From Candidatus Heimdallarchaeota archaeon (GTDB lineage: Archaea; Asgardarchaeota; Heimdallarchaeia; Heimdallarchaeales; Kariarchaeaceae), in NCBI GenBank assembly GCA_026702845.1, contig JADCLS010000009.1, forward strand, positions 124,001 through 188,000: 64,000 nt of DNA, written 5' to 3'. Positions 54,391-63,540 of the stretch are shown one piece after another. Position 1 is the first letter of the stretch. Every line of letters starts with the position of its first letter. The position numbers and the translations under genes are program-made. The notes below the pieces were generated by a model that was given only the letters and a program-made list of their open reading frames with translations, did not search any database and was not told where the DNA came from.

Positions 54391-55575
54391 ATGCTTGAGA
54401 GTAAAGAATTGAAATATATTTGTGAAAAACTAGAACTCAGCTATGATGAGATCTACGATAGAGATAGCACAACATTTGACGAAGATGGAAATGTAATCAC
54501 GTTGGATTTAAGCAATGTGGATATAGAAGTATTACCAGAAGGCCTATTTGAACATTCGACAAAACTTGAACTACTTACCTTAGCAGACAATGAAATTGTT
54601 GAACTAACAGCTGGAGTATTTGATCCATTAAAAAGCCTAATTTCACTGAACTTAGCATACAATGAAATTGCTGAACTGAAATCGGGAATATTTGATTCCA
54701 TGACAGAGTTAAATTATCTCTCATTAGAATCCAATGAACTTGCTATATTACCTGAGGATATTTTCTCAGCTCTAACCAACCTAGATGGATTATATCTGGA
54801 GAAAAATCTAATCACAGAGCTACCAGTATCTTTATTTGCTTCTCTAAAATTGCTTAACCAACTTTACCTCAATGATAATAAAATCAAAATACTCCCTGAT
54901 CAATTACTTGATGAGTGTGAGCAGCTAAAATATCTGAATTTGGCAAATAATAAGATAGCGAATATTCCCAAGGATTTCTTCAGGTACAATGAGTATCTAG
55001 AGGAATTAATTTTTGATAATAATAAGATTACTATCCTTGAGGAGGATGTATTTGATTATAATGTGAGATTGAAACACATCAGCCTCACTAGCAATAACCT
55101 TGAAGAATTGGATGAAGAGTTATTTGATCTAAATGTGGAATTGGAATATTTATATCTTGATTATAATAAGATTTCGGCACTCCCTGAAAAGATTTTCAGC
55201 TTCTTTGATGAATTACAAGTCCTGTTTCTCAACCATAATAAACTATCAGATTTACCTGAAAGAATCTTTTTTGAGAATGAAAGCTTAGAAGTACTACGAA
55301 TAGATCACAATAAGTTTGAGGAATTACCAGAAGCTCTTTTTGTCAATTGTCATAATTTACATACTCTATGTTTAGAAGTCAGCGGAATGGAACTTCCAGC
55401 TTTGGAGTGGGATAATTTTGAGAATGTGTATATCAAAAAAGAAAATGGAGAAATCTTGTACTTCGAGGATGATGAACGTGATTTTCTAGAGGATGATCTA
55501 GTGGAAAGACTCATAGATGAAGATAAAATATTCTTTGAAAAGCAAGAGGCTTTTGATAGCTTATATGGTGAATAA
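54391..55575 (+). CDS. Leucine-rich repeat protein with 24-residue repeats
   Basis: A 394-residue, acidic, soluble protein. From about residue 35 to 340 it has about thirteen repeats of 23-24 residues of the form L..L.L..N.I..LP...F, for example LNYLSLESNELAILPEDIF and LEYLYLDYNKISALPEKIF. Repeats of this length with Phe near the end resemble the 'typical' LRRs of animal receptors rather than the 22-23-residue bacterial kind. There is no signal peptide, so it acts inside the cell, probably binding a protein. The C-terminus is rich in Asp and Glu. Own TATA box 29 bases upstream. Confidence 0.8.
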   Translation: MLESKELKYICEKLELSYDEIYDRDSTTFDEDGNVITLDLSNVDIEVLPEGLFEHSTKLELLTLADNEIVELTAGVFDPLKSLISLNLAYNEIAELKSGIFDSMTELNYLSLESNELAILPEDIFSALTNLDGLYLEKNLITELPVSLFASLKLLNQLYLNDNKIKILPDQLLDECEQLKYLNLANNKIANIPKDFFRYNEYLEELIFDNNKITILEEDVFDYNVRLKHISLTSNNLEELDEELFDLNVELEYLYLDYNKISALPEKIFSFFDELQVLFLNHNKLSDLPERIFFENESLEVLRIDHNKFEELPEALFVNCHNLHTLCLEVSGMELPALEWDNFENVYIKKENGEILYFEDDERDFLEDDLVERLIDEDKIFFEKQEAFDSLYGE

Positions 55576-55617
55576 GAGTAGAAGATTGTGTAATTCTACC
55601 TTGCACTAAATATTGTC

Positions 55618-55625
55618 TTATATTT
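55618..55625 (+). promoter_or_regulatory. TATA box of the glucan phosphorylase gene
   Basis: TTATATTT centred 26 bases before the ATG at 55647. Confidence 0.5.
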
Positions 55626-55646
55626 GATGAGAAAATCGTACCAACA

Positions 55647-57758
55647 ATGGCCAATGGCAATAATAACAATCTTCCGGATCGAATATCAAGACTGGAGGAA
55701 TTAGCACATAACCTCTGGTGGTCATGGAATCATTTCTCTAGGAATTTATTCAGACAGGTTAATCAAAGATTATGGAATACTACTTATCATAATCCTATAA
55801 AAATGCTATCTCAACTCGAGGAGGGAATACTTGAGAAGAGAGCTGCAGATAAGAATTTCCTCGAGACCTATGATAATGTCATGAGAGTTTATGATCAGAA
55901 ACTCAAAGCCGAAAGAAAGAATTTAGATTTTCTAAAGGCACCAATCGCTTATTTCTCCTTTGAATTCGGATTACATCAATCATTACCCATCTATTCTGGT
56001 GGATTAGGAGTGCTATCAGGAGATACTCTGAAAGAAGCCGCAGATATGGATCTACCATACATCGGTATTGGATTTCTATATCATCAAGGTTACTTCAAAC
56101 AGAGGATACCTGCCCATGGTGTGCAGGAAGCTCAATTCGCAAAAATTAAATTTGATCATATTCCAATTAATCCCGTTATACATGAGGATAAGGAATTAGT
56201 GATCAGAGTATGGGTTGGTGCTGATCAGATAGCTGTTAAAGTATGGCAAATCAAACTTGCCAAAAATATTGTTTATCTTTTGGATACTGATATTGATGAG
56301 AATCAGTCCTGGTATAGAGGATTATCTGCGAGACTGTATGGTGGTGATTTTGAGATGAGAATTAATCAGGAAATATTATTGGCATTCGCTGGGATTGAAC
56401 TGCTAAATATTCTTAATATCCAACCATCTCTTTTCCATCTAAATGAAGGGCACTGTGCCTTCTTATCGCTCAAACGTATGGAAAAATTTGTCGGTGAGGG
56501 GAATTCCTATGCAGAAGCTCTTGAAAGGGTCAGAAAAACTACTATTTTTACCACTCATACACCAGTTCCTGCTGGTCATGACAGGTTTGGTTTTATCACA
56601 GTACAGCAGAAATTATCAGGTATGTGGGATAGAATGGGCATTTCGAGAGATGAATTTCTCAAACTTGGTATGGCGACAGATCATAGTGAGAATTTCAACA
56701 TGACTGTTTTGGCCATGAAAACCTCATATTATGTCAATGGGGTCAGTAAATTACATACTGAAGTTACAAGAGATATGTGGAGACATGTATTAGAAATTAA
56801 TCCGAAGATTACTCTTGTTGATATAACCAATGGTGTCCATATAGGTACTTGGATTTCAGGGCCTATGCGTAGGTTATTCAATAAATATGTAGATGAGAAT
56901 TGGCTAGATGAACTGGCTAATCTTGAAATTTGGGAAAAGCTATCAGCAATCCCCAATGATGAATACTGGAAGCAAAGATTGCAAACCAAATCCCAGCTAT
57001 TTTCTTACATAAGAGAAACTGCACGTAAACACAGAGAAAGGAGAACTATGAATGCAGATCAAATACTTGCATCTGGAGCATTGCTAGATCCTGAGGTGCT
57101 AACTATTGGCTTTGCAAGACGATTTGCCACATACAAACGAGCAAATCTAATATTCAGAGATATTAAACGTTTAAGGAAAATACTTACTAATTCAAACCAA
57201 CCCGTACAGATAATATTTGCAGGAAAGAGTCATCCCGCAGATGAACCAGGTAAACGAGTCCTACAATTAGTCTATAATGAAGCAATGAATGCAGATAACA
57301 AGGGAAGAATTGCATTCCTTGAGAATTATGATATGCATATTGGTAGATTGCTTGTACAAGGTGTAGATGTTTGGCTAAACAATCCCATACGACCACATGA
57401 GGCATCTGGCACCTCGGGTATGAAGGCAGCTATGAATGGAGCCCCTCATTTTAGCATTCTTGACGGTTGGTGGGCAGAAGGAGCAGATCATGGCAATAAT
57501 GGATGGGTTATTGGGGAAGATAGAGATTTCTCCAATGATACTGAACGAGATAATTTTGATGCTAATTCCCTGTATAGTATCCTCGAAAATGAGATTGTAC
57601 CTTTATTTTATGATAGAGACAACAAAGATATCCCTCATCATTGGATTAAAGTCAGCAAGGAGGCCATTAAAACATCGATCCATGAATTCTCCACCAGACG
57701 GATGATGACCGATTATATAAACAAAATGTATAAACCAGCAATAAAGAATTTAGAATAG
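55647..57758 (+). CDS. glgP: Alpha-glucan phosphorylase (GT35, GlgP/MalP-like)
   Basis: A 703-residue PLP-dependent phosphorylase that releases glucose 1-phosphate from glycogen or maltodextrin using phosphate. It has the archaeal/bacterial short-form features: LAHNLWWSWN at the N-terminus, APIAYFSFEFGLHQSLPIYSGGLGVLSGD, HLNEGHCAF, FTTHTPVPAGHD, FARRFATYKRAN, and the cofactor lysine Lys593 in SGTSGMKAAMNG, followed by LDGWWAEG. About 700 residues is the size of the shorter GT35 form found in many archaea and thermophiles. It is followed by the GH57 gene and a maltokinase-like gene, which supports a glucan role. Glycogen versus maltodextrin preference is unknown. Confidence 0.95.
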   Translation: MANGNNNNLPDRISRLEELAHNLWWSWNHFSRNLFRQVNQRLWNTTYHNPIKMLSQLEEGILEKRAADKNFLETYDNVMRVYDQKLKAERKNLDFLKAPIAYFSFEFGLHQSLPIYSGGLGVLSGDTLKEAADMDLPYIGIGFLYHQGYFKQRIPAHGVQEAQFAKIKFDHIPINPVIHEDKELVIRVWVGADQIAVKVWQIKLAKNIVYLLDTDIDENQSWYRGLSARLYGGDFEMRINQEILLAFAGIELLNILNIQPSLFHLNEGHCAFLSLKRMEKFVGEGNSYAEALERVRKTTIFTTHTPVPAGHDRFGFITVQQKLSGMWDRMGISRDEFLKLGMATDHSENFNMTVLAMKTSYYVNGVSKLHTEVTRDMWRHVLEINPKITLVDITNGVHIGTWISGPMRRLFNKYVDENWLDELANLEIWEKLSAIPNDEYWKQRLQTKSQLFSYIRETARKHRERRTMNADQILASGALLDPEVLTIGFARRFATYKRANLIFRDIKRLRKILTNSNQPVQIIFAGKSHPADEPGKRVLQLVYNEAMNADNKGRIAFLENYDMHIGRLLVQGVDVWLNNPIRPHEASGTSGMKAAMNGAPHFSILDGWWAEGADHGNNGWVIGEDRDFSNDTERDNFDANSLYSILENEIVPLFYDRDNKDIPHHWIKVSKEAIKTSIHEFSTRRMMTDYINKMYKPAIKNLE

Positions 57759-57791
57759 TAATTTATTTTGATAGATAAATACAATAAAAGG

Positions 57792-57798
57792 TATAAAT
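57792..57798 (+). promoter_or_regulatory. TATA box of the GH57 gene
   Basis: TATAAAT, the cleanest box in the window, centred 28 bases before the ATG at 57823. Confidence 0.6.
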
Positions 57799-57822
57799 CT
57801 AGTATTAATCAACCATTAAAGC

Positions 57823-59832
57823 ATGACATCCAAAGTTAACATCGCATTTATTTTTCATTTCCATCAGCCAGTGGATCAATTCGGATGGGTCAATGAGGAA
57901 GCCTACAAATTATCATACAACCCACTTCTAACAGCGATAGAGAATGCACCTGGAGTGAATGTGCATCTGCATTTCACTGGACCATTATTAGAATGGCTTG
58001 AAGAACAGAAACCGGAATTTATGCAACGAGTGAATATGCTTGTGAAAAAAGGGAGGGTTACGATTGTGGGTGGAGGATATTCAGAACCAATTTTATCTAT
58101 GATACCTGAAGAGTATCGATCCTTACAAATTAAGAAATTGCGAGATTGGTGGCTGAGTAAGTATGAAATTGAAACGCATGGTTGCTGGTTAGCAGAGCGT
58201 GTTTGGGAGCCCAGCCTGGCAAAGTCCCTACATGCTGCTGATGTTGATTTTGTCTTTCTTGATGATCTTTTTATCAAAGATACGGGAAAAACTGAATTTG
58301 AAACATTCTACTCATATTTCACAGAGGATCAAGGTAAAGGAGTGAAGGTCATTCCCATAAATGAACCTATTCGCTATCTCATACCCTGGAGGCCTGTGGA
58401 ACAGACAATTACGTACCTAGAAAAGGGAATAGATGGACGAGGAGATACATTAATTTTGATCATGTCTGATGCAGAGAAGATGGGATTGTGGTCAGCAGGT
58501 AAACGAACCACTCATGATATTTGTTACGTGAGTGGATATGATGGAAGACCATGGATGGATCAGTTATTCCAGTCGATTGTGGATCATGAACAGATGGAGA
58601 CCGTACACATTCCTGATTATCTTGCTCAATATGATACACGAGGATTGGTGTACATACCGAGTGCAAGCTATGATAAAATGGGAGTCTGGGTACTACCAAC
58701 TGAAGATAGAAGAAGAATAGAAAAATTAACTGATCTGGCAAAAGATAACAAGATTGATCATGCTGAGGACATCACAAGATTTGCCAAGGGAAGCTTATGG
58801 AGAAATTTCCTGGTTAAGTATCCTGAAACTAATGTCATGCACAAACGTATGCTCCTTTCAGCAAATATTATTGATGAACATGATCCGAACAATACCAAAG
58901 CAATGGATGAGATTATTGCAGCCCAAAGTAATGATCCCTACTGGCATGGTATGTTTGGAGGTGCATACTATAGATTCATGAGACATTCTGTATTTAAGCA
59001 TGCTATCAAGGCAGAGACCATCATCAAACCCGCTCTGCCACTTTTTGAGAAGATGGATATGCTAGTCAATGGAAGAAATGAACTTATCATCAATCACAAA
59101 AAGATTAAAGCCTTTATTTCCCCATTTGAGGGTGGAGTATTGTATGAATTGGATGATCTAGACCATGCTTACAATTGGTTGAATATCTTCACCCGGAAGG
59201 AGGAATCGTACCATAACAAAGATGTAACAACTGATAGATGGATTCGAAGAAGTTTGCGAGATCACTTTTTCATCGATACGGGATTTGATGCCTTGATGAG
59301 GGACAAAAGTATTGAACTTGGCAATTTTGTAGATCTACCGTATACATACACCATTGAGTATGATAATATTGATTTAGGGGCAGAAGGGGTAATTACCCTT
59401 GATAATAAGGAGTATAAGACCTGGATACAGAAGGTGATACGTATCATCCCCAATGGGCTGAGAGTGAGTTACAAGATAAATGGGGATACACTTCCAAAAG
59501 AAGTATTCTTTGTACCTGAATTCAATCTTTCTCTCAATTCACATCCTTACATGACAGAATGTAGAACTGATTCAGATTTAGGTCAGCAGCTTATAAATGA
59601 AGGATTTGAACAATCAATCTCAACAATATCACTACTTGATAGGTTTGAAGGAAGTTCGATCACTCTCCAATATCAACATGCTGAGAAAACAATTTCCTAT
59701 CCAATTAAAACAGTATCACAAACAAATGTGGGAAGAGAAGAAGAGTATCAAGGTACTTGTATTCTCCCAATCTTCAGCTATTCGGGTCAATTAGAAGTAT
59801 CACTGGATATTACGATCACTGATACTGAATAA
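57823..59832 (+). CDS. GH57 4-alpha-glucanotransferase/amylase-type enzyme
   Basis: A 669-residue enzyme of glycoside hydrolase family 57. The first motif is FIFHFHQPV, the nucleophile is Glu125 in WLAERVWEP, and the acid/base is Asp216 in MSDAEKMG. Both positions agree closely with the thermococcal 4-alpha-glucanotransferase. The later parts fit the accessory helical and beta domains (DUF1925/DUF1926 type) present in that enzyme. Reactions of the group are transfer of maltosyl units (disproportionation) or hydrolysis of alpha-1,4 glucan; which dominates cannot be read. No signal peptide, so it acts in the cytoplasm. It lies between glucan phosphorylase and a maltokinase-like kinase. Confidence 0.93.
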   Translation: MTSKVNIAFIFHFHQPVDQFGWVNEEAYKLSYNPLLTAIENAPGVNVHLHFTGPLLEWLEEQKPEFMQRVNMLVKKGRVTIVGGGYSEPILSMIPEEYRSLQIKKLRDWWLSKYEIETHGCWLAERVWEPSLAKSLHAADVDFVFLDDLFIKDTGKTEFETFYSYFTEDQGKGVKVIPINEPIRYLIPWRPVEQTITYLEKGIDGRGDTLILIMSDAEKMGLWSAGKRTTHDICYVSGYDGRPWMDQLFQSIVDHEQMETVHIPDYLAQYDTRGLVYIPSASYDKMGVWVLPTEDRRRIEKLTDLAKDNKIDHAEDITRFAKGSLWRNFLVKYPETNVMHKRMLLSANIIDEHDPNNTKAMDEIIAAQSNDPYWHGMFGGAYYRFMRHSVFKHAIKAETIIKPALPLFEKMDMLVNGRNELIINHKKIKAFISPFEGGVLYELDDLDHAYNWLNIFTRKEESYHNKDVTTDRWIRRSLRDHFFIDTGFDALMRDKSIELGNFVDLPYTYTIEYDNIDLGAEGVITLDNKEYKTWIQKVIRIIPNGLRVSYKINGDTLPKEVFFVPEFNLSLNSHPYMTECRTDSDLGQQLINEGFEQSISTISLLDRFEGSSITLQYQHAEKTISYPIKTVSQTNVGREEEYQGTCILPIFSYSGQLEVSLDITITDTE

Positions 59833-59844
59833 TAACCTAGTGTG

Positions 59845-59851
59845 TAAATAT
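59845..59851 (+). promoter_or_regulatory. TATA box of the maltokinase-like gene
   Basis: TAAATAT centred 29 bases before the ATG at 59877. Confidence 0.4.
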
Positions 59852-59876
59852 CAACAATTCCTAGTACAATTAATTT

Positions 59877-60992
59877 ATGATTATTACACCTGCAGAGTTA
59901 GAACGTTATCTAGGACCATATCTGCAAAGGAATCTTGGAATAGATCCTCAATCGCTCAAATCCATCACTTTAGATAGTCTTGGAGATGGATTTGTGATAC
60001 TGAAGGCTGATGATAAACTAATTCCAGGTTATCTGGATGAGGGATATCTCCTTGAAAACCTAATACAAGAGGATGTACTGAGGAAGATCTTCACTATTGA
60101 TAATCATAGGATAACAGCTATTTGGAAAGGTGAGGGAGAGTTCACAATTAAACGTGACCCACTTGATGTCACAAATATTCATGCAATAATGTTTGCTGAT
60201 AAAGAGTATCACCTGAAAGTATATGCAAATATGCAAAAAGCAGCAATTGAACTTGAGATAACTAAAATTCTAGCAAATCAGGGATTATACCCCGAAGTAC
60301 AAGGATATGCCAAATTTGATGATCATGTTGCCTTGATTCTCTGGGATCGAGTTCAAGATGCCAGAAATTTAGATGAGAGTACAGGTAAATTATATATTGA
60401 TTTTTATAACAATGCAATTAGTATAGTTCAATTAAAGAATCAGTTAATAGACAATTTCAAGGCAATAATAACAGTTCTCAATCAATTCTGGGGTATTCTT
60501 GAAAAGAAGTTACTTGAAGTTCAAAATATTAACTGGCTTGAGAAAATTGACCATGATTGGAAGATATTATCCTCATCAGAGTATTACCTCTCTGAAATGG
60601 ATCCTATTAAACAGGAGCTGATATCTTGGATCAAGACCGCTAATTTTTCACCTATACATGGAGATTGTTGGTTACGTCAATTCATCAAATCAGATAAAAT
60701 TTATCTATTAGATCTTGAAGATATAGTTCTTGGCCCTAGAGAATATGATATGGCAGGTGTGATTAATTCTATCCTTCAACAGGCGGAGTATTTCTCTGTT
60801 GCCTATCCCACGAAGGACCGCATATCATTCAGGCAAATGATTAAAGAGCTCATAATTACTTTTGATTTACCAGTTAATCTCCGATTGGGTATGAAATTAC
60901 GTGCACTTCATGAATTATCATATCTTCTTGTTCATCAAAAGGACCTAAAATGGCTTATAGAATTTATATGTAATGATATTTTGATGAATTGA
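59877..60992 (+). CDS. Maltokinase-like sugar phosphotransferase
   Basis: A 371-residue protein with an aminoglycoside phosphotransferase/maltokinase-type kinase fold. The catalytic loop is PIHGDCWLRQFI (His-Gly-Asp), and the metal motif is LLDLEDIVLGPREYDMA, matching the 'HGDlhlgQ ... iDfE' pattern of maltokinases. The N-terminal part (about 1-110) is beta-rich, as in maltokinase caps. Phosphorylation of maltose or another glucose unit by ATP would feed the same pathway as the phosphorylase and GH57 genes upstream. The substrate is inferred from context; other sugar or choline-type kinases have the same fold. Confidence 0.7.
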   Translation: MIITPAELERYLGPYLQRNLGIDPQSLKSITLDSLGDGFVILKADDKLIPGYLDEGYLLENLIQEDVLRKIFTIDNHRITAIWKGEGEFTIKRDPLDVTNIHAIMFADKEYHLKVYANMQKAAIELEITKILANQGLYPEVQGYAKFDDHVALILWDRVQDARNLDESTGKLYIDFYNNAISIVQLKNQLIDNFKAIITVLNQFWGILEKKLLEVQNINWLEKIDHDWKILSSSEYYLSEMDPIKQELISWIKTANFSPIHGDCWLRQFIKSDKIYLLDLEDIVLGPREYDMAGVINSILQQAEYFSVAYPTKDRISFRQMIKELIITFDLPVNLRLGMKLRALHELSYLLVHQKDLKWLIEFICNDILMN

Positions 60993-61034
60993 TTTTAATA
61001 ATTATTGATTTTAATAATTGTATTAGATATGAGC

Positions 61035-63281
61035 TTAGTATTTCTTTTTAAGGAATGCAACAGCAGTTACTGCAACAAAAGCAGCCATCACACCAAATGC
61101 AGGTGATGGTTGGGTATTGACAGTGGTAATTTTAACCTCAAGGGTTGTCTTGAAATCATTACCAGCATTATCCTCAACGGTTAAATCAATGTAGAAGGTA
61201 CCTACAGCAGTATACTCATGAGTTGCAGTGGTGGAACCAACAACATCTAATGCTGCTGCTCCATCACCCCAAGCAAGGGTAGCGGAATCAATACCTGATC
61301 CAGAGTCCTCAAAAGTAAAGGAGACTTCAACAATCTTCTCATCTCTTGATACAAGCTCAATAGTTGCGGTAGGATCGGTTGCATCTACTGTAACCTCAAG
61401 GGTTGCAGTGAAGATACCACCTGCCTCGGTTGTGACCATTAGTTTTACAGTGTATACACCATCTGTGGTGTAATCGTGATCAGCGGAGGTTTCTCCGAAT
61501 ACATCCTCAGCATCAGAACCATCTCCCCAATCAAGGGTTGCTGCAACAACATCTGAGTCAGTAGCGTCGGTATAGGTGAAATCAACATCAACAGATGCCT
61601 TCTGTGCAGCATCACCGGTGAGTGTGGCTGTAGGGATGGCATCTAGTGCAACAAAGCTGTGTGATCCGGTGGGATCGTATTGCTTGACATATTTCATGAG
61701 ACCTTGATCAAAGTGGTACAGGATTGCCTGAATATTACCCTCATCACCAGCAATTGGTGGGTTGGTGAGATCAGCGACATTGATGACCATAGCAACATTC
61801 CAGGTTCCATTCTCTAGAATAGTACCAACACTGCCAGTGTAGTTATATTCTGCCCAAGCACCGTTAGCACCACTCCAAAGTCCAAATCCTAGAATTTCAG
61901 GATAGGTTGTATCATTCACTGCATTGTTTGCCATGAAATTAAGGTTGATTGTACCTGCATTGTAAACATCACCCTCATAATCAGAATACCAATCAATACC
62001 GGCAACTAATAAGTTGTTGGCTGAGTAATCATATCCTTCCCAATCACCATTAAAGTTACCTTTGAATTGGGCAGATTCTACAACAACAGTATAATTAACG
62101 TAGTACCAAGCTACTGCAACATTTGAATAGTTGGCATATCCATTCCAGACACCACCAGTTACATTAGCAATGTTAGTGAAATCAACACCACTGGTTACAT
62201 TATGATAGGTGAATTTGATCTCCTCATCAACATCCCAGTTGAGGCTCTGACCAGCATCATCACCTTGAAGCTCCATTACAGCTCCAGAAGCAATATCAGT
62301 TAATTCAGTGACACATGCAGAATCACATTCCTCAAGAGTATATACAAAATACCAGAAAGCAATTGATTCTCCAAGTTCAGCTCTCCATTTGGCTGGTTTG
62401 TTATTTTCATCATCTCTGGCTTGTTCCTCAGTTGCACCCTCTACATGAGAAAGTACAGGTTTAGATAATGGGATATCAACAGTGGTTAGAATGTTATTAT
62501 CTCCACCTTCAGATAAATCCCAATTACCGAAAGCACCGATCTTGAAATTCACTGCACCATCAGGCATAACATAATCAACTTTCCAATAAGTAATATTAGT
62601 ACCTGTTTCTGGTACCTCAACATGATCATATGAAAGTGGATAGGTCTTATTATCAATATTCCATGAAGGATCGGTTACTTCACCAACGAGATAGTAATCA
62701 CCAGTAACATTGTTACCGTTGAGAACAGTTGCCCAAATAGTAACTGTTGCACCTTCCTCAACATAATACTTTTCACCTACACCATTGTATGAGAGGAATT
62801 CACCACCCTGTACATCATAAAGATCAGGAGCACCGAGTGCACCAGCAACGAGAATGGGATGATTGCTTGATTCTTCTCCATAAGCCCATGCATCTGCTTC
62901 ATAATGATTTCTGGCTTTAAATTCACCAGATTCAACTAGCGTCAAATTGACACTCCATACTTCATAAGTACCATTACTAGATGACATGGTCATTGTTGTA
63001 GCAGTATCCCAGCTCAGACCATTTCCTGAACCCATAAGCTCAGGAACATCACCGGCCATGACCAAATAAGTCACATTGACTTCAGTGTTCTTCAAATAAC
63101 CATAAACTGATGGAGCTTCAGGTGCAACACCAAGGAATACTGGTGTCCCTTCAGGAGTTGCATTTACAACATCAGTGGAAATTGAAGTATAAGAAATAGA
63201 TGTGGTTGCTACAGCTGGTACAGAGGACATTCCTAGCACAAAGACTGCTAGAACCACGAAACTCATAATTGTTTTCTTCAT
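61035..63281 (-). CDS. Secreted surface protein with starch-binding-like and PKD domains
   Basis: A 748-residue exported protein. The signal peptide is about 1-25 (MSFVVLAVFVLGMSSVPAVA). Residues about 50-290 contain beta modules with AGDVPELMGSGNGLSWDTAT and VGEVTDPSWNIDNKT, which resemble CBM20/SusE-type starch-binding modules. Two PKD domains follow (about 548-720; ATLDWGDGSDAE and ATLAWGDGAAAL with H-x-Y ...GxY). The end has Pro-Ala-Phe-Gly, one hydrophobic helix and KKKY, like archaeal surface anchors. The ribosome binding site AAGGAG at 63290-63295 is strong, and base composition and codon use look richer in G+C than its neighbours, pointing to high expression. Starch binding is inferred. 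Confidence 0.75.
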   Translation of the reverse strand: MKKTIMSFVVLAVFVLGMSSVPAVATTSISYTSISTDVVNATPEGTPVFLGVAPEAPSVYGYLKNTEVNVTYLVMAGDVPELMGSGNGLSWDTATTMTMSSSNGTYEVWSVNLTLVESGEFKARNHYEADAWAYGEESSNHPILVAGALGAPDLYDVQGGEFLSYNGVGEKYYVEEGATVTIWATVLNGNNVTGDYYLVGEVTDPSWNIDNKTYPLSYDHVEVPETGTNITYWKVDYVMPDGAVNFKIGAFGNWDLSEGGDNNILTTVDIPLSKPVLSHVEGATEEQARDDENNKPAKWRAELGESIAFWYFVYTLEECDSACVTELTDIASGAVMELQGDDAGQSLNWDVDEEIKFTYHNVTSGVDFTNIANVTGGVWNGYANYSNVAVAWYYVNYTVVVESAQFKGNFNGDWEGYDYSANNLLVAGIDWYSDYEGDVYNAGTINLNFMANNAVNDTTYPEILGFGLWSGANGAWAEYNYTGSVGTILENGTWNVAMVINVADLTNPPIAGDEGNIQAILYHFDQGLMKYVKQYDPTGSHSFVALDAIPTATLTGDAAQKASVDVDFTYTDATDSDVVAATLDWGDGSDAEDVFGETSADHDYTTDGVYTVKLMVTTEAGGIFTATLEVTVDATDPTATIELVSRDEKIVEVSFTFEDSGSGIDSATLAWGDGAAALDVVGSTTATHEYTAVGTFYIDLTVEDNAGNDFKTTLEVKITTVNTQPSPAFGVMAAFVAVTAVAFLKKKY

Positions 63282-63289
63282 AATTAATT

Positions 63290-63295
63290 CTCCTT
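63290..63295 (-). promoter_or_regulatory. Strong ribosome binding site of the surface protein gene
   Basis: AAGGAG on the minus strand, eight bases before the ATG at 63281. A leadered message with a strong site is unusual in this window, where most promoters are leaderless. A minus-strand GATATAA near 63338-63344 is a possible TATA box. Confidence 0.55.
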
Positions 63296-63510
63296 AAATT
63301 TTAACTTTTGGACTTTCTCCAATCATTAAATAGGCAAATTATATCACTCCTGTTCTAAGTTTATTTATAGTTTGACCTTATGTTCAATATCGGTATAAGC
63401 AAAGAACGAAGTTTTTATCCAAATTTCGACTTCTGTATTCTTATATCCGAATACTTCATTTTTTAAACAGACAAAAAATTGCCAATTTCAATGATATGTA
63501 GAATACATCT

Positions 63511-63520
63511 TAAATATAAA
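63511..63520 (+). promoter_or_regulatory. TATA box of the sugar-binding protein gene
   Basis: TAAATATAAA centred about 24 bases before the ATG at 63539, implying transcription from the start codon itself. Confidence 0.5.
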
Positions 63521-63540
63521 CGCGTTAATAACGCATTAAT
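63519..63540. repeat. Direct repeat between TATA box and start codon, candidate operator
   Basis: AACGCGTTAAT (63519-63529) is followed without gap by AACGCATTAAT (63530-63540), ten of eleven bases identical. The pair fills the space between the TATA box and the ATG, where a bound repressor would block polymerase. The first copy contains the palindrome AACGCGTT. Confidence 0.5.
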
